From the NCBI RefSeq assembly GCF_011050415.1, contig NZ_DRFS01000024.1, positions 372,001 through 436,000 of the forward strand: a stretch of 64,000 nt of DNA. Direction: 5' to 3'. Both the position numbers and the translations under genes were made by a program. Below the pieces are notes generated by a model that was given only the letters and a program-made list of their open reading frames with translations, was not told the DNA's origin and did not search any database. This document shows positions 7,737-16,069 of this stretch, piece after piece. Position 1 is the first letter of the stretch. Each line of letters begins with the position of its first letter. The DNA comes from Halomonas sp. (GTDB lineage: Bacteria > Pseudomonadota > Gammaproteobacteria > Pseudomonadales > Halomonadaceae).

Positions 7737-10343
7737 TTAAGCAGACGTTACCGTTGCCCCATCAGAAGGAAGATTGTTACGCCGACGACGCTGCATCAGT
7801 ACCACAAACGCAAACACTAAAAATGCAGGTATCCAGATCCATTCCTTGGTCCAGCGATCCACTGGCGCAAGCACTTCAAGGATCTCTTGATCAAAGTCAA
7901 AGCCTAAATCTGCGGCTTGGCTTCCAAACTCAACAAAATCCACGGTCGCTTCATCGCCATCAACCCACAGCTCCATACCCAACGCTTCCATACGCTCTTC
8001 AGCCGTATCACCACGCGGTACCGGAACCAGAATGTAGGTCGTCATTGGGTCGCCGTAATCATTCTCGCCTGCAATCCTTACCCGCAGGTTACTGCCATCC
8101 TCAACGCTTCCGAGAGCTTCGGCAAACTGGGCGGGAGGCACTGACTCATAGGGATCATGGATTCGATCCATCCAGAAACCTGGGCGGAATAGCGCAAATG
8201 CCACCAGCAATAGCAGCAGCGACTCATACCAACGGCTACGTACAAGCATAAAGCCTTGGGTACCCGCCGCGAATATCAGCATCGCCACCGTTGCTACAAT
8301 AAACACCACTATCCCCTGCATTACCGTGACATTAATCAACAACAGGTCGGTATTAAAGATAAACAGGAACGGTAGGGCTGCTGTGCGCAGGCTGTAATAG
8401 AATGCCTGGAAGCCGGTACGTAACGGATCACCCCCGGAGACCGCCGCTGCAGCAAACGAGGCCAGCCCCACGGGTGGCGTAACGTCCGCCATAATACCGA
8501 AGTAGAACACAAACAAATGCACGGCGATTAGCGGGACAATCAGTCCGTTTTGCTGGCCCAGCACCACAATCACTGGTGCCATTAATGCAGACACCACGAT
8601 GTAGTTCGCAGTAGTTGGCAGGCCCATGCCCAAAATCAGACTGAGTAGCGCAGTAAGCAGCAGAATCATCATCAGGTTGCCACCCGAGAGAATTTCCACT
8701 ACATCCGCCAGCACCAAGCCAACCCCAGTTTGAGATACAGCGCCCACGATGATACCCGCGGCGGCTGTAGCGATACCGATACCAATCATGTTACGGGCAC
8801 CGGCAACAAGGCCATCCCATAGGTCCTTAAAACCCTCTTTGACATCAGCAGCGAACTTGCTATGACCACGGAAGAACGCGATAACCGGACGCTGCGTCAC
8901 CATGATAAAGATCATAAACATGGTCGCCCAAAATGCCGACAGCCCTGGCGACATGCGCTCCACCATCAAACACCATACCAATACAATCACCGGTAGAATG
9001 TAGTGCAGGCCGACCATTACCGTGGGGCGTGTTTGGGGCAGGATTAACACTGCTGATTTAGGGTCATCCAGTTCGAGTTCGGGGTAGTTGGAGCTAACCT
9101 TTAACAAACCTATATAGACGACGGTCAAGCCTATCGAGACAACCCATGGGGTCGCATCACCCAAGACTGGTTTAAGCCAACCAAGCCCGTAATAAACGGC
9201 AAACGAGAGGGCCATCAACAAAATCAACCCGGTCAAGAAACCAAGGATCTTATTCAGCAGAGGCCGCGCTGGGTTACTCGAAGGCAGCCCTTTCATATCC
9301 GCCTTTAACGCTTCAAGGTGAACAATATAAATCAGCGCAATATAAGAAATAATGGCAGGTAAAAATGCGTGTTTGATGACTTCCACATAGGAAATGCCAA
9401 CGTACTCCACCATCAAAAACGCTGCCGCGCCCATGACGGGCGGCATAATTTGACCATTAACAGAGGAAGCCACTTCAACAGCCCCGGCTTTTTCTGCACT
9501 AAAGCCAACGCGTTTCATCATCGGGATCGTAAAGGTACCCGTGGTTACCGTATTGGCAATCGACGACCCTGAGATCAAACCGGTTAGCCCAGATGCAACG
9601 ACAGCAGCCTTGGCCGGGCCACCTTTAAAGTGCCCCAACATAGAGAAAGCAACTTTAATAAAGTAGTTACCTGCTCCCGCTTTATCGAGCAGCGCACCAA
9701 ACAACACAAATAGGAAAACAAAACTCGTTGAAACGCCCAGCGCGATGCCAAACACCCCTTGAGTGCCTAGCCACTGGTGATTAATCAGGCCGCCTAAACT
9801 CACCCCGCGGTGGGCCAAAATGCCCGGCATATAAGGGCCAAACAGCGAGTAAGCAATAAAAACAGCGGCTACCACCATCAACGGTGGCCCGAGAGCACGC
9901 CGAGTCGCTTCGAGCAGCATAATGATGCCGACCACACCAATCACGATGTCTTGAGTGATTGGCCGTCCTGGGCGCTGTGCTAAATCGGAGTAAAATAAGA
10001 ACAGATAAGCACCGCAAAAAGTAGCCACGGCGGCGAATGCCCAGTCCTGCAAAGGGATGCGGTCTCTAGGAGAACGCTTAAGCGCAGGGTAGGCCATAAA
10101 CGCGAGAAATAGCGCAAACGCTAAATGAATAGAGCGCGCTTCGGTCGCACTAAAAACACCAAAGCGAAATAAATACGGGAGCGGTGAAGCTATCCATAGC
10201 TGAAACAGCGACCAGATCGCTGCAATACTGACCAACAATGTACCCGGCACCCCTACCGGCTTTCTTGCCCCTGAATCGCTAGAAGCGACCATATCCTCTA
10301 GGTCTTGCTCAGAGGCCGCCGAAGGTTGTTTGTCATCACGCAT
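7737..10343 (-). CDS. TRAP transporter fused permease, TAXI type (4TM+12TM) with DUF3394 tail
   Basis: An 868-residue inner-membrane secondary importer subunit in which the DctQ-like and DctM-like parts are fused, as usual for TAXI-type TRAP systems. A central GLISGSSIANTVTTGTF and a later LGMGLPTTANYIVVSAL are the hallmark DctM-type motifs; PPVMGAAAFLMVEY lies between. The C-terminal soluble part (about 735-845: ESVPPAQFAEALGSVEDGSN) matches DUF3394, with a final TM segment after it. ATG10343 is chosen with AGGCAGGG in front; an in-frame TTG at 10376 is possible. It is driven by proton or sodium gradient and depends on the TAXI binding protein encoded upstream. The substrate is unknown; TAXI systems often carry C4/C5-dicarboxylates. 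Confidence 0.92.
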   Translation of the reverse strand: MRDDKQPSAASEQDLEDMVASSDSGARKPVGVPGTLLVSIAAIWSLFQLWIASPLPYLFRFGVFSATEARSIHLAFALFLAFMAYPALKRSPRDRIPLQDWAFAAVATFCGAYLFLFYSDLAQRPGRPITQDIVIGVVGIIMLLEATRRALGPPLMVVAAVFIAYSLFGPYMPGILAHRGVSLGGLINHQWLGTQGVFGIALGVSTSFVFLFVLFGALLDKAGAGNYFIKVAFSMLGHFKGGPAKAAVVASGLTGLISGSSIANTVTTGTFTIPMMKRVGFSAEKAGAVEVASSVNGQIMPPVMGAAAFLMVEYVGISYVEVIKHAFLPAIISYIALIYIVHLEALKADMKGLPSSNPARPLLNKILGFLTGLILLMALSFAVYYGLGWLKPVLGDATPWVVSIGLTVVYIGLLKVSSNYPELELDDPKSAVLILPQTRPTVMVGLHYILPVIVLVWCLMVERMSPGLSAFWATMFMIFIMVTQRPVIAFFRGHSKFAADVKEGFKDLWDGLVAGARNMIGIGIATAAAGIIVGAVSQTGVGLVLADVVEILSGGNLMMILLLTALLSLILGMGLPTTANYIVVSALMAPVIVVLGQQNGLIVPLIAVHLFVFYFGIMADVTPPVGLASFAAAAVSGGDPLRTGFQAFYYSLRTAALPFLFIFNTDLLLINVTVMQGIVVFIVATVAMLIFAAGTQGFMLVRSRWYESLLLLLVAFALFRPGFWMDRIHDPYESVPPAQFAEALGSVEDGSNLRVRIAGENDYGDPMTTYILVPVPRGDTAEERMEALGMELWVDGDEATVDFVEFGSQAADLGFDFDQEILEVLAPVDRWTKEWIWIPAFLVFAFVVLMQRRRRNNLPSDGATVTSA

Positions 10344-10392
10344 AAGCTTGCCCTGCCTAATGGTCAGCGCTGACAATCAGCGCTTTCAACAA

Positions 10393-10437
10393 GAAGCGCG
10401 GACACCTGGGTTATCAATTACCTGGTGCCCGCGCTTT
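10393..10437 (-). other. Intercistronic hairpin between TAXI binding protein and permease genes
   Basis: A 16-bp inverted repeat with one mismatch (left arm AAGCGCGGACACCTGG at 10393-10408, right arm CCTGGTGCCCGCGCTT to 10437). On the minus strand it lies after the binding-protein stop and about 50 bases before the permease start, with no long T run. It could protect the binding-protein mRNA or attenuate read-through, giving more binding protein than permease. Confidence 0.7.
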
Positions 10438-10470
10438 ACTACTGGCGGTGAACAGTGTTCACCTGTCGAT

Positions 10471-10502
10471 CTTTACGTTGCTACCGACCTTTACGTTGCT
10501 AC
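10471..10502. repeat. Short tandem-like direct repeat
   Basis: CTTTACGTTGCTAC occurs at 10471-10484 and again at 10489-10502, 18 bases apart start to start, just after the TAXI binding-protein stop. It may be replication slippage in a non-coding tail; no function is evident. Confidence 0.6.
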
Positions 10503-10509
10503 GTAGCGC

Positions 10510-11490
10510 TTATTCGATCCAACCGCGCTCACGGTAGTAACGCGCTGCACCGTCGTGAAGCGGAGCAGTCAAACCGTCAGAAATCATGTCTTCTTCGTTC
10601 AGGTTTTCAAACGCAGGGTGCAGGCGCTTGAAACGGTCAAAGTTTTCAAAAACGGCTTTAACTGTTTCGTAAATAACGTCTTCGTCTACGTCTGTAGAAG
10701 AAACAAACGTGGCAGCAACACCGAAGGTTTCAACGTCTTCGTCATTACCGCGATACAGGCCGCCAGGAATGACCGAACGCGTGTAGTACGGATACTCTTC
10801 AACCAATGCGTCAATCTCATCGCCAGTCACCGGCACTAGGCGAGCATCAATAGTGGTGGTGGCTTCTTGGATAGAGCCGTTCGGGTGACCAACAACATAA
10901 ACCATGGCGTCGATGTTGTTGTCGGACAGTGCAGCGGCCTGCTCAGCGGCATCAAGCTGTGAAGCCAGTGCGAAGGTGTCTTCATCCCAACCGAACGCAT
11001 CCATGACCACATCCATGGTGTTGCGCTGGCCAGAGCCTGGGTTACCGATGTTGACACGCTTGCCAGGAAAATCGCTGATGTTCTCAATGCCGGAATCGGC
11101 ACGGGCAACAACAGTTAGCGGCTCACCGTGCATGGTGAACACGGCACGCATATCTTCCCAAGCGCCCTCTTCTTCGAAGTTAGCTTCGCCGTTGTAAGCG
11201 CGGAACTGAACATCAGACTGAACAACGCCCATGTCCAGTTCGCCGCTCTTCATGCCGTTAACGTTGGCAACTGAACCACCGGTAGAAGGTGCGTTACAGC
11301 GGATATTGTGGTCATCACTGCCACGGTTAACCATACGGCAAACCGACTGACCTACGACGTAATAAACGCCGGTTTGGCCACCGGTACCAATGGTGATGTA
11401 GCGATCCTGGGCAACGGCTGGGGAAGCAAACGTTGCCGCAGCAATCATTGCACCAGAGAAGGCTGCAGTGGAAAATACATGGCGTTTCAT
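10510..11490 (-). CDS. TAXI-family TRAP substrate-binding protein
   Basis: A 326-residue periplasmic protein with a signal peptide (MKRHVFSTAAFSGAMIAAA, cleavage after AVAQ). The mature start ITIGTGGQTGVYYVVGQSVC and the PGKRVNIGNPGSGQRNT stretch are diagnostic for the TAXI family (TRAP-associated extracytoplasmic immunogenic proteins). It captures the solute and delivers it to the fused permease encoded downstream. ATG11490 has AGAGGTG six bases upstream; the in-frame GTG at 11496 would sit too close. First gene of the binding protein-permease-usp operon, with a 408-base promoter region upstream. Confidence 0.93.
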   Translation of the reverse strand: MKRHVFSTAAFSGAMIAAATFASPAVAQDRYITIGTGGQTGVYYVVGQSVCRMVNRGSDDHNIRCNAPSTGGSVANVNGMKSGELDMGVVQSDVQFRAYNGEANFEEEGAWEDMRAVFTMHGEPLTVVARADSGIENISDFPGKRVNIGNPGSGQRNTMDVVMDAFGWDEDTFALASQLDAAEQAAALSDNNIDAMVYVVGHPNGSIQEATTTIDARLVPVTGDEIDALVEEYPYYTRSVIPGGLYRGNDEDVETFGVAATFVSSTDVDEDVIYETVKAVFENFDRFKRLHPAFENLNEEDMISDGLTAPLHDGAARYYRERGWIE

Positions 11491-11898
11491 GAACACACCT
11501 CTTTATCTTGATGTTATGAGCTTATTTGATGTTATTAACATCGTGCGTCTTGTTCTCACCTGATGAACCGTTCCCTCAGGTGGTTTTATGCTAAAACGTT
11601 TCTCAAGACAGTCTATTACAAGCGGCTATTTTCAAACGAATATATAGCCACCTGCTAATACTACTTTAGCGAAAAACAAAGCATTTAGCGAAAAAAAGCG
11701 CGTTTGGCGAAAGAACGCTACTCCATCTCCCATTTAAAGCACTTTCCTACGCTGTTAGATAGTAGTTTAGCGCTAGGTAACGTTTAGTAAGCGTTAACAC
11801 GCATGCCATTTTGGCATAGGGGATGAGGATGCTAGCGGCTCACTCGACACCGGCTGTTTTTACATTATCAACTGCCTAGACGGTGACGAGCGTGCCGT
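11491..11898. other. Promoter region of TAXI-TRAP operon and 3' end of the next TRAP operon
   Basis: Contains no ORF I would defend. It holds the palindrome at 11530-11544, an imperfect hairpin CACCTGA...TCAGGTG at about 11559-11583, an A-rich stretch with repeated GCGAAA at 11668-11712, and a small hairpin ATGCCA-TTT-TGGCAT at 11803-11817. Promoter position was not fixed. Confidence 0.5.
11530..11544. promoter_or_regulatory. Candidate operator palindrome upstream of TAXI-TRAP operon
   Basis: GATGTTATTAACATC is a 7+1+7 near-perfect palindrome, 40 bases upstream of the binding-protein start; GATGTTAT also occurs about 20 bases closer to the gene. The spacing fits a repressor or activator site. 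The reader protein is unknown and no regulator gene is adjacent. Confidence 0.4.
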
Positions 11899-13203
11899 TT
11901 AAATGTTGTAGCCCAATACGCTTGGTAGCCACAGCGCGATAGCGGGAAAAATAGCCACCAGCGCCAGCGCACAGCCCATTGCCACGACAAATAACAGCGC
12001 CCACCCAATGGTATGCTCCAAGCGAATTTTGGCTATTTCAGTGGTCACCATTAAATTTACCGCCACCGGTGGAGTGAATTGCCCAATCGCGATGTTCATC
12101 GCTAATAAAATCCCAAACCACACCGGATTCCATTCAAAATGCTGCATAACGGGTATCAGGATCGGCATCATGATTAGATAAATCGATATTGCGTCTAACA
12201 GCATGCCCGCCACCAGCACCGCCAGCATCACCAGAATCAGCAGCAGCACACCGTTGTCGGTCAAGCTAATGATCCACTCGGCTAAATGGCGGAAAGTCCC
12301 CAGCATGGTGCCCGCCCAGGCAAAAATACCCGCCAGTGCAATAATCAGCATCACCACACCAGAGATAATCGCCGCCTCGCCAAGCAGCTCCCATAAATCA
12401 CGCAGCGAAAGCTCGCGGGTGAGGAAAAGCCCTACGAGAGCACCATAGGCAACCGCCACCACAGCGGCTTCAGTGGGTGTAAACAGCCCTGAGCGTAAGC
12501 CTCCCAGAATTAGTACAGGAGCAAACAGTGCAGGTATTGCCTGCTTAAAAGTACTACGCACACTAAGCTGCTCGGCCCCTTCTACCGGCTTGCCACCTTC
12601 CCAGCCGTAGCGTTTGGAAACAAGCAGCGCAGGCACCAGCAGCGCCAGTCCCGCCAAAATACCGGGAAACAGGCCCGCCGCGAACAGCGCGCGGAGATCA
12701 ACGCCTGGCACAACGATTGAATAGAGAATTAGCGCCACCGAAGGGGGAATAAGAATAGCGGTAGATGCAGAAGCGGCAATCAGCGTAGCCGAAAATGGCT
12801 TGGGGTAACCCGCTTTGGTCATGCTGGGCAACATCACCATCGCCACAGCCGCCGCATCGGCGGGCCCCGAACCACTCATGCCGCCCATAATCATACATAC
12901 CAGCACCGCCACCAACGCCAAGCCACCATGGCGCGGGCCAATCAGTGCCTGGGCAAAACGCACTAAGCGCAGCGCCACCCCTGAGCGCTCAAAAATGAGC
13001 CCGGTCAATATAAACAGCGGAATCGCGATGAGCGGATATTTAGCAATACTGTTGTACGTATTGGTACCTAGGGTTGCGAGCATATCTGGCGACAGCCCGA
13101 TCACAATGCCCACTGCCCCGGAGAGCGCTAGCGAAAACGCCACCGGCACGCCTGCAATCAGCAGCCCTGCAAAGGCCAAAATCATCCATACATCAGGGCT
13201 CAT
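11899..13203 (-). CDS. TRAP transporter large permease, DctM family
   Basis: A 434-residue membrane protein, the usual length for the 12-TM DctM subunit that forms the transport channel. Seen: IPLFILTGLIFERSGVALRLV, MGGMSGSGPADAAAV and ILIPPSVALILYSIVVPGVD, all standard DctM signatures, and GQFTPPVAVNLMVT near the C-terminus. It overlaps the DctQ gene upstream by 11 bases, so the two are translationally coupled. It works with DctQ and the DctP protein at 13741-14751. Substrate unknown; TRAP systems of this class take up organic acids. Confidence 0.93.
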   Translation of the reverse strand: MSPDVWMILAFAGLLIAGVPVAFSLALSGAVGIVIGLSPDMLATLGTNTYNSIAKYPLIAIPLFILTGLIFERSGVALRLVRFAQALIGPRHGGLALVAVLVCMIMGGMSGSGPADAAAVAMVMLPSMTKAGYPKPFSATLIAASASTAILIPPSVALILYSIVVPGVDLRALFAAGLFPGILAGLALLVPALLVSKRYGWEGGKPVEGAEQLSVRSTFKQAIPALFAPVLILGGLRSGLFTPTEAAVVAVAYGALVGLFLTRELSLRDLWELLGEAAIISGVVMLIIALAGIFAWAGTMLGTFRHLAEWIISLTDNGVLLLILVMLAVLVAGMLLDAISIYLIMMPILIPVMQHFEWNPVWFGILLAMNIAIGQFTPPVAVNLMVTTEIAKIRLEHTIGWALLFVVAMGCALALVAIFPAIALWLPSVLGYNI

Positions 13204-13672
13204 CGGAGAGTCTCCCGTTCAAGCGGTCACGGGTTTGTTGAATTAAGCGCCACAGCATGGCGAGTGTCAGCAAGGGTAGCCATACCAAATACCACCACTG
13301 GGGAAGGCCAAGCCCCGGCGATAGCGACTCCCACTGCTGCTCCTGCCAGGCAAGCTTGCCGCCGTACCAGGTAATCAACCCCAACACGATGACACCGCAT
13401 AGCGCTTGAAAAAGGATTAATAGCGTACGGTACCTGGGCGGCAGCATCCGCTCCAGAAAGCTAATGCGAATATGTCGGTTACGCCGCAACGCTACAGACG
13501 CGCCAGCAAAGGTCAGCACCACTAACAGAAAAACCGAGAATTCTTCGGTAAACGAGAAAGACCCACCGGTAATGTAGCGAGTGATGACATTTCCCAAACT
13601 GATCAACGAGATAATGATTAATGCCAGTGCGCCCAGCCAGCGCTCAAGGCGTGCATCAGGAAAGCCTTTCAT
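13193..13672 (-). CDS. TRAP transporter small permease, DctQ family
   Basis: A 159-residue, four-TM protein with segments near residues 12-32, 45-66, 90-108 and 125-145. FTEEFSVFLLVVLTFAGASVALRRNRHIRI is the expected DctQ core in part (the SxxE and RxxxHI elements are visible). ATG13672 is chosen because GTGAGG lies just upstream; a further upstream non-ATG start is possible but adds an unlikely hydrophilic tail. It is needed for assembly of the TRAP complex with DctM. Confidence 0.9.
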   Translation of the reverse strand: MKGFPDARLERWLGALALIIISLISLGNVITRYITGGSFSFTEEFSVFLLVVLTFAGASVALRRNRHIRISFLERMLPPRYRTLLILFQALCGVIVLGLITWYGGKLAWQEQQWESLSPGLGLPQWWYLVWLPLLTLAMLWRLIQQTRDRLNGRLSDEP

Positions 13673-13689
13673 GGCAGCCTCACAGCAAA

Positions 13690-13721
13690 AAGCTACCGGC
13701 CCCAAAAGAGGCCAGTAGCTT
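13690..13721 (-). other. Intercistronic hairpin between DctP and DctQ genes (attenuator-like)
   Basis: A 12-bp stem with one mismatch (AAGCTACCGGCC at 13690-13701, GGCCAGTAGCTT at 13710-13721) and an 8-base loop. Read on the minus strand it ends in TTTTT, so it looks like a leaky terminator that leaves more binding protein than permease mRNA. Confidence 0.75.
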
Positions 13722-13740
13722 AAAACAATAACGGAATCGC

Positions 13741-14751
13741 TTAGCGGGCGTCGATCGCCGCTTGGGCAGCGTTAACCACCTCTTCACCAATACGCGGTGC
13801 CCATTTTTCGTAAACGGATTGTGTTGCATCGACAAATGCCTGGTATTGCTCATCAGTCAACTCAGTCACGGTCACGCCACGCTCTTGAATTGCCGCCAGG
13901 CGCTCACTCTCCTGCTCACGGGTCATGGCAATTTCCCACTCACCGGCTTCACGAGCAGTTTCACGCAGCATGGTTTGCTGCTCTTCATCCAGTGACTGCC
14001 ATACGGTCTGATTAACCGCAAAAATCAGCGGGTCATTCATATAATTCCAGAGCGTTAAGTGCTCTTGGCCCACTTGATCAATCCGCGCCACATCAAACAC
14101 CGACAGCGGATTTTCCTGGCCATCCACGGCACCCGTGGTTAGCGCTGGTTGGGCGTCGGTCCAGCTCATTTGCGTTGGGTCAGCGCCAAGGGCTGAGAAA
14201 GTATCCTGGAACAACGGCGAGCCTACCACGCGAATTTTCAAGCCGTCCAAATCATCCGGCTGAGTGATCGCCCCGCGTGAGTTAGAGACTTGACGAAAGC
14301 CATTTTCGCCCCAGGCCAGCGGAATAACCCCACGGGACTCGATGGCTTCAAACACTAACTGACCCGCTTCACCACCGGTAACAGCATCGACGGCAGCTTC
14401 ATCGGGAATGAAAAACGGCAATGAGAAAAGATTCAGTTCCGGCACCTGGGGCGACCAGTTAATGGTCGAGCCCACGGCTGCGTCGATTAACCCCGAGCGC
14501 ATAGCGGAAAATTCGCGGGTTTGATCACCGGAGACCAGCTGGGAGTTAGGATAAACGCGCAGCGTTAACTCACCGCCGCTGCGCTCCTCCACCAGCTCAG
14601 CCCACTTCTCCGCCGCCTGCCCCCAGGGGAAAGCATCCGATAACACCGTGGAAACCGAGAGTTCGCGGGCTTGTGCAGAAAGAGAAGCGGAAAGCAGTGC
14701 CGCACCGGCCAAGCCGGCAGTGAAACGAGCCATCGAGCGTGTCAGCGTCAT
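13741..14751 (-). CDS. TRAP transporter substrate-binding protein, DctP family
   Basis: A 336-residue periplasmic binding protein. The signal peptide runs to about residue 28 (ASLSAQA-RE). Characteristic DctP features are NSQLVSGDQTREFSAMRSGLIDAA, WGENGFRQVSNSRGAI and LKIRVVGSPLFQDTFSALGADPT (in part), including the conserved Arg of the IRV motif that normally salt-bridges a substrate carboxylate. ATG14751 has AGGAT upstream. First gene of a dctPQM-type operon. The carboxylate substrate cannot be named from sequence. Confidence 0.92.
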   Translation of the reverse strand: MTLTRSMARFTAGLAGAALLSASLSAQARELSVSTVLSDAFPWGQAAEKWAELVEERSGGELTLRVYPNSQLVSGDQTREFSAMRSGLIDAAVGSTINWSPQVPELNLFSLPFFIPDEAAVDAVTGGEAGQLVFEAIESRGVIPLAWGENGFRQVSNSRGAITQPDDLDGLKIRVVGSPLFQDTFSALGADPTQMSWTDAQPALTTGAVDGQENPLSVFDVARIDQVGQEHLTLWNYMNDPLIFAVNQTVWQSLDEEQQTMLRETAREAGEWEIAMTREQESERLAAIQERGVTVTELTDEQYQAFVDATQSVYEKWAPRIGEEVVNAAQAAIDAR

Positions 14752-14930
14752 GGTAGATCCTTTTTTTAGCTATTTTTATGGTGTGCGTTTTTTATAATGT
14801 GCGCGGGTAGCCGTGGTGAGGCTTTCAAGAAAGCCTCTCTTATTGTATGCACTTAGCGCATGAAAGAAACACGCCTAAGGTCGGCATGGCGAGATGAATT
14901 TCGACTACAGCATACTGTAGAGCGCTACAT

Positions 14931-15338
14931 TTAATTATCATGTTTCGAGAAGTGCGCAAACGCTTGCTCGCCGGTCATGGTCACTGTCTCATTGGCAAAG
15001 TCGTAATAGTCTGGCTTTTGCTCAATAAATATCTGGCTACTCATTTCAAAGCTAGCCTCCTGCTGGAAAAGTCCGGCAGAAAGAGCGTACTCATCAGACG
15101 AGAGCAGATGGTAAAACAAATGTGTCCCACAGATGGAACAGAACCCGCGCTCAGCCCAGTCCGATGACTGATAGGTGGTGGGCTTTTGTTTACCACCGAA
15201 CACAACATCAGTTCCACAATGTACGGCCAGCATCGGGCCACTCCCCCAACGCCTGCACGTTGTGCAGTGGCAGACATCAACGTTAGCTTGATCAGCGGTT
15301 GAAACCTCGATAGCACCGCAAAGACATGAACCCTTCAT
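14931..15338 (-). CDS. GFA-domain (CENP-V/GFA) zinc protein
   Basis: A 135-residue cytoplasmic protein of the glutathione-dependent formaldehyde-activating (GFA) superfamily. The zinc-binding pattern is visible: GSCLCGAIEV near the N-terminus, VCHCTTCRRWG around residue 21, and FCSICGTHLFY around residue 67. Most family members are not proven formaldehyde enzymes, so the reaction is left open. ATG15338 is preceded by AGGAGATAA. Probably monocistronic. Confidence 0.9.
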   Translation of the reverse strand: MKGSCLCGAIEVSTADQANVDVCHCTTCRRWGSGPMLAVHCGTDVVFGGKQKPTTYQSSDWAERGFCSICGTHLFYHLLSSDEYALSAGLFQQEASFEMSSQIFIEQKPDYYDFANETVTMTGEQAFAHFSKHDN

Positions 15339-15406
15339 GATTTATCTCCTGCGTTGATATGGCTCTTAAATTGGCGAAGGTGCTAACACGAAGCTCAGTG
15401 GCGGGA

Positions 15407-15673
15407 TTACGCGTCGGCTGCAGCGCTGGGATGTGCGGTTGATCGCTGACATTTTTTATAGACAAATTCAGGGTCAAGATCGGCTCCCGTATGCCACTCT
15501 ATGGTGTCAAAAGAAACGCGAACTTGATTGAAGGAGGTTTGCTCTTTGAGGCGTGTAAAGACACCAAAATCCAAGTAGGGCTTCATATCCAGGACACCCT
15601 TTTCTCCGTTTGAAAACTCAACAGAAAGAAGATAATTATCGAGCGGAATGACGTTAGTAACCGATGGATACAT
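15407..15673 (-). CDS. DUF2442 domain protein
   Basis: An 88-residue protein matching DUF2442 (LLSVEFSNGEKGVLDMKPYL, then VRVSFDTIEWHTGADLDPEFVY), a short family of unknown function. The gene is 11 bases downstream of the broken DUF4160 gene; DUF4160 and DUF2442 genes are frequently found as such a pair, sometimes suggested to be toxin-antitoxin-like, without firm proof known to me. The last dozen residues (TAHPSAAADA) look like run-on past the usual end. Confidence 0.75.
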   Translation of the reverse strand: MYPSVTNVIPLDNYLLSVEFSNGEKGVLDMKPYLDFGVFTRLKEQTSFNQVRVSFDTIEWHTGADLDPEFVYKKCQRSTAHPSAAADA

Positions 15674-15684
15674 GGTTAATCCTC

Positions 15685-15912
15685 TTACTGTAGCGGCTGA
15701 ATTTTAAATGGCTCTTCATCATTCATTACCAGATCCCAATCAGCCATAAGATCTTCTTGATGCAACTCAGCCCAAGCTAAAACAAGCTTTGTCTGCTTCC
15801 TCAATGGTGGCCCTATACTCACCATAGTAGACATGAAAATGCGGCGGTGGATGCTCCTTCGGTGCATAGTCATCCGAATAATAATCCCGTAGAACATTGA
15901 GATAGTAGGCAT
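15685..15912 (-). pseudogene. DUF4160 gene with two frame changes
   Basis: The open frame gives 75 residues, starting MPTISMFYGIIIRM and ending LAWAELHQEDLMADWDLVMN plus a short tail, both typical DUF4160 ends. The middle is foreign. From 15868, one frame over, the expected DUF4160 core appears: YAPKEHPPPHFHVYYGEYRA, with the conserved PPHFH. One base seems lost near 15870, and about a dozen codons appear lost between GEYRATIE and RKQTKLVLAW, which returns reading to the first frame. The gene is thus probably inactive although still open. The length (family about 85-90) agrees. A sequencing error would explain the first change but not the internal loss. Confidence 0.75.
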
Positions 15913-16069
15913 ACACTCCCTCCTTTGATCAGTATAACGAAGCCTACCTGCTTTTCATCAATTTGAGCATTATGCTGGTCTCAACTCTCCCGCCGCTACT
16001 AATAGCACTACTAGCACTACCACTTTTGTACTGCCCCAAGCTGTTACAATAGCTGTCTTTTTTCTAGCC

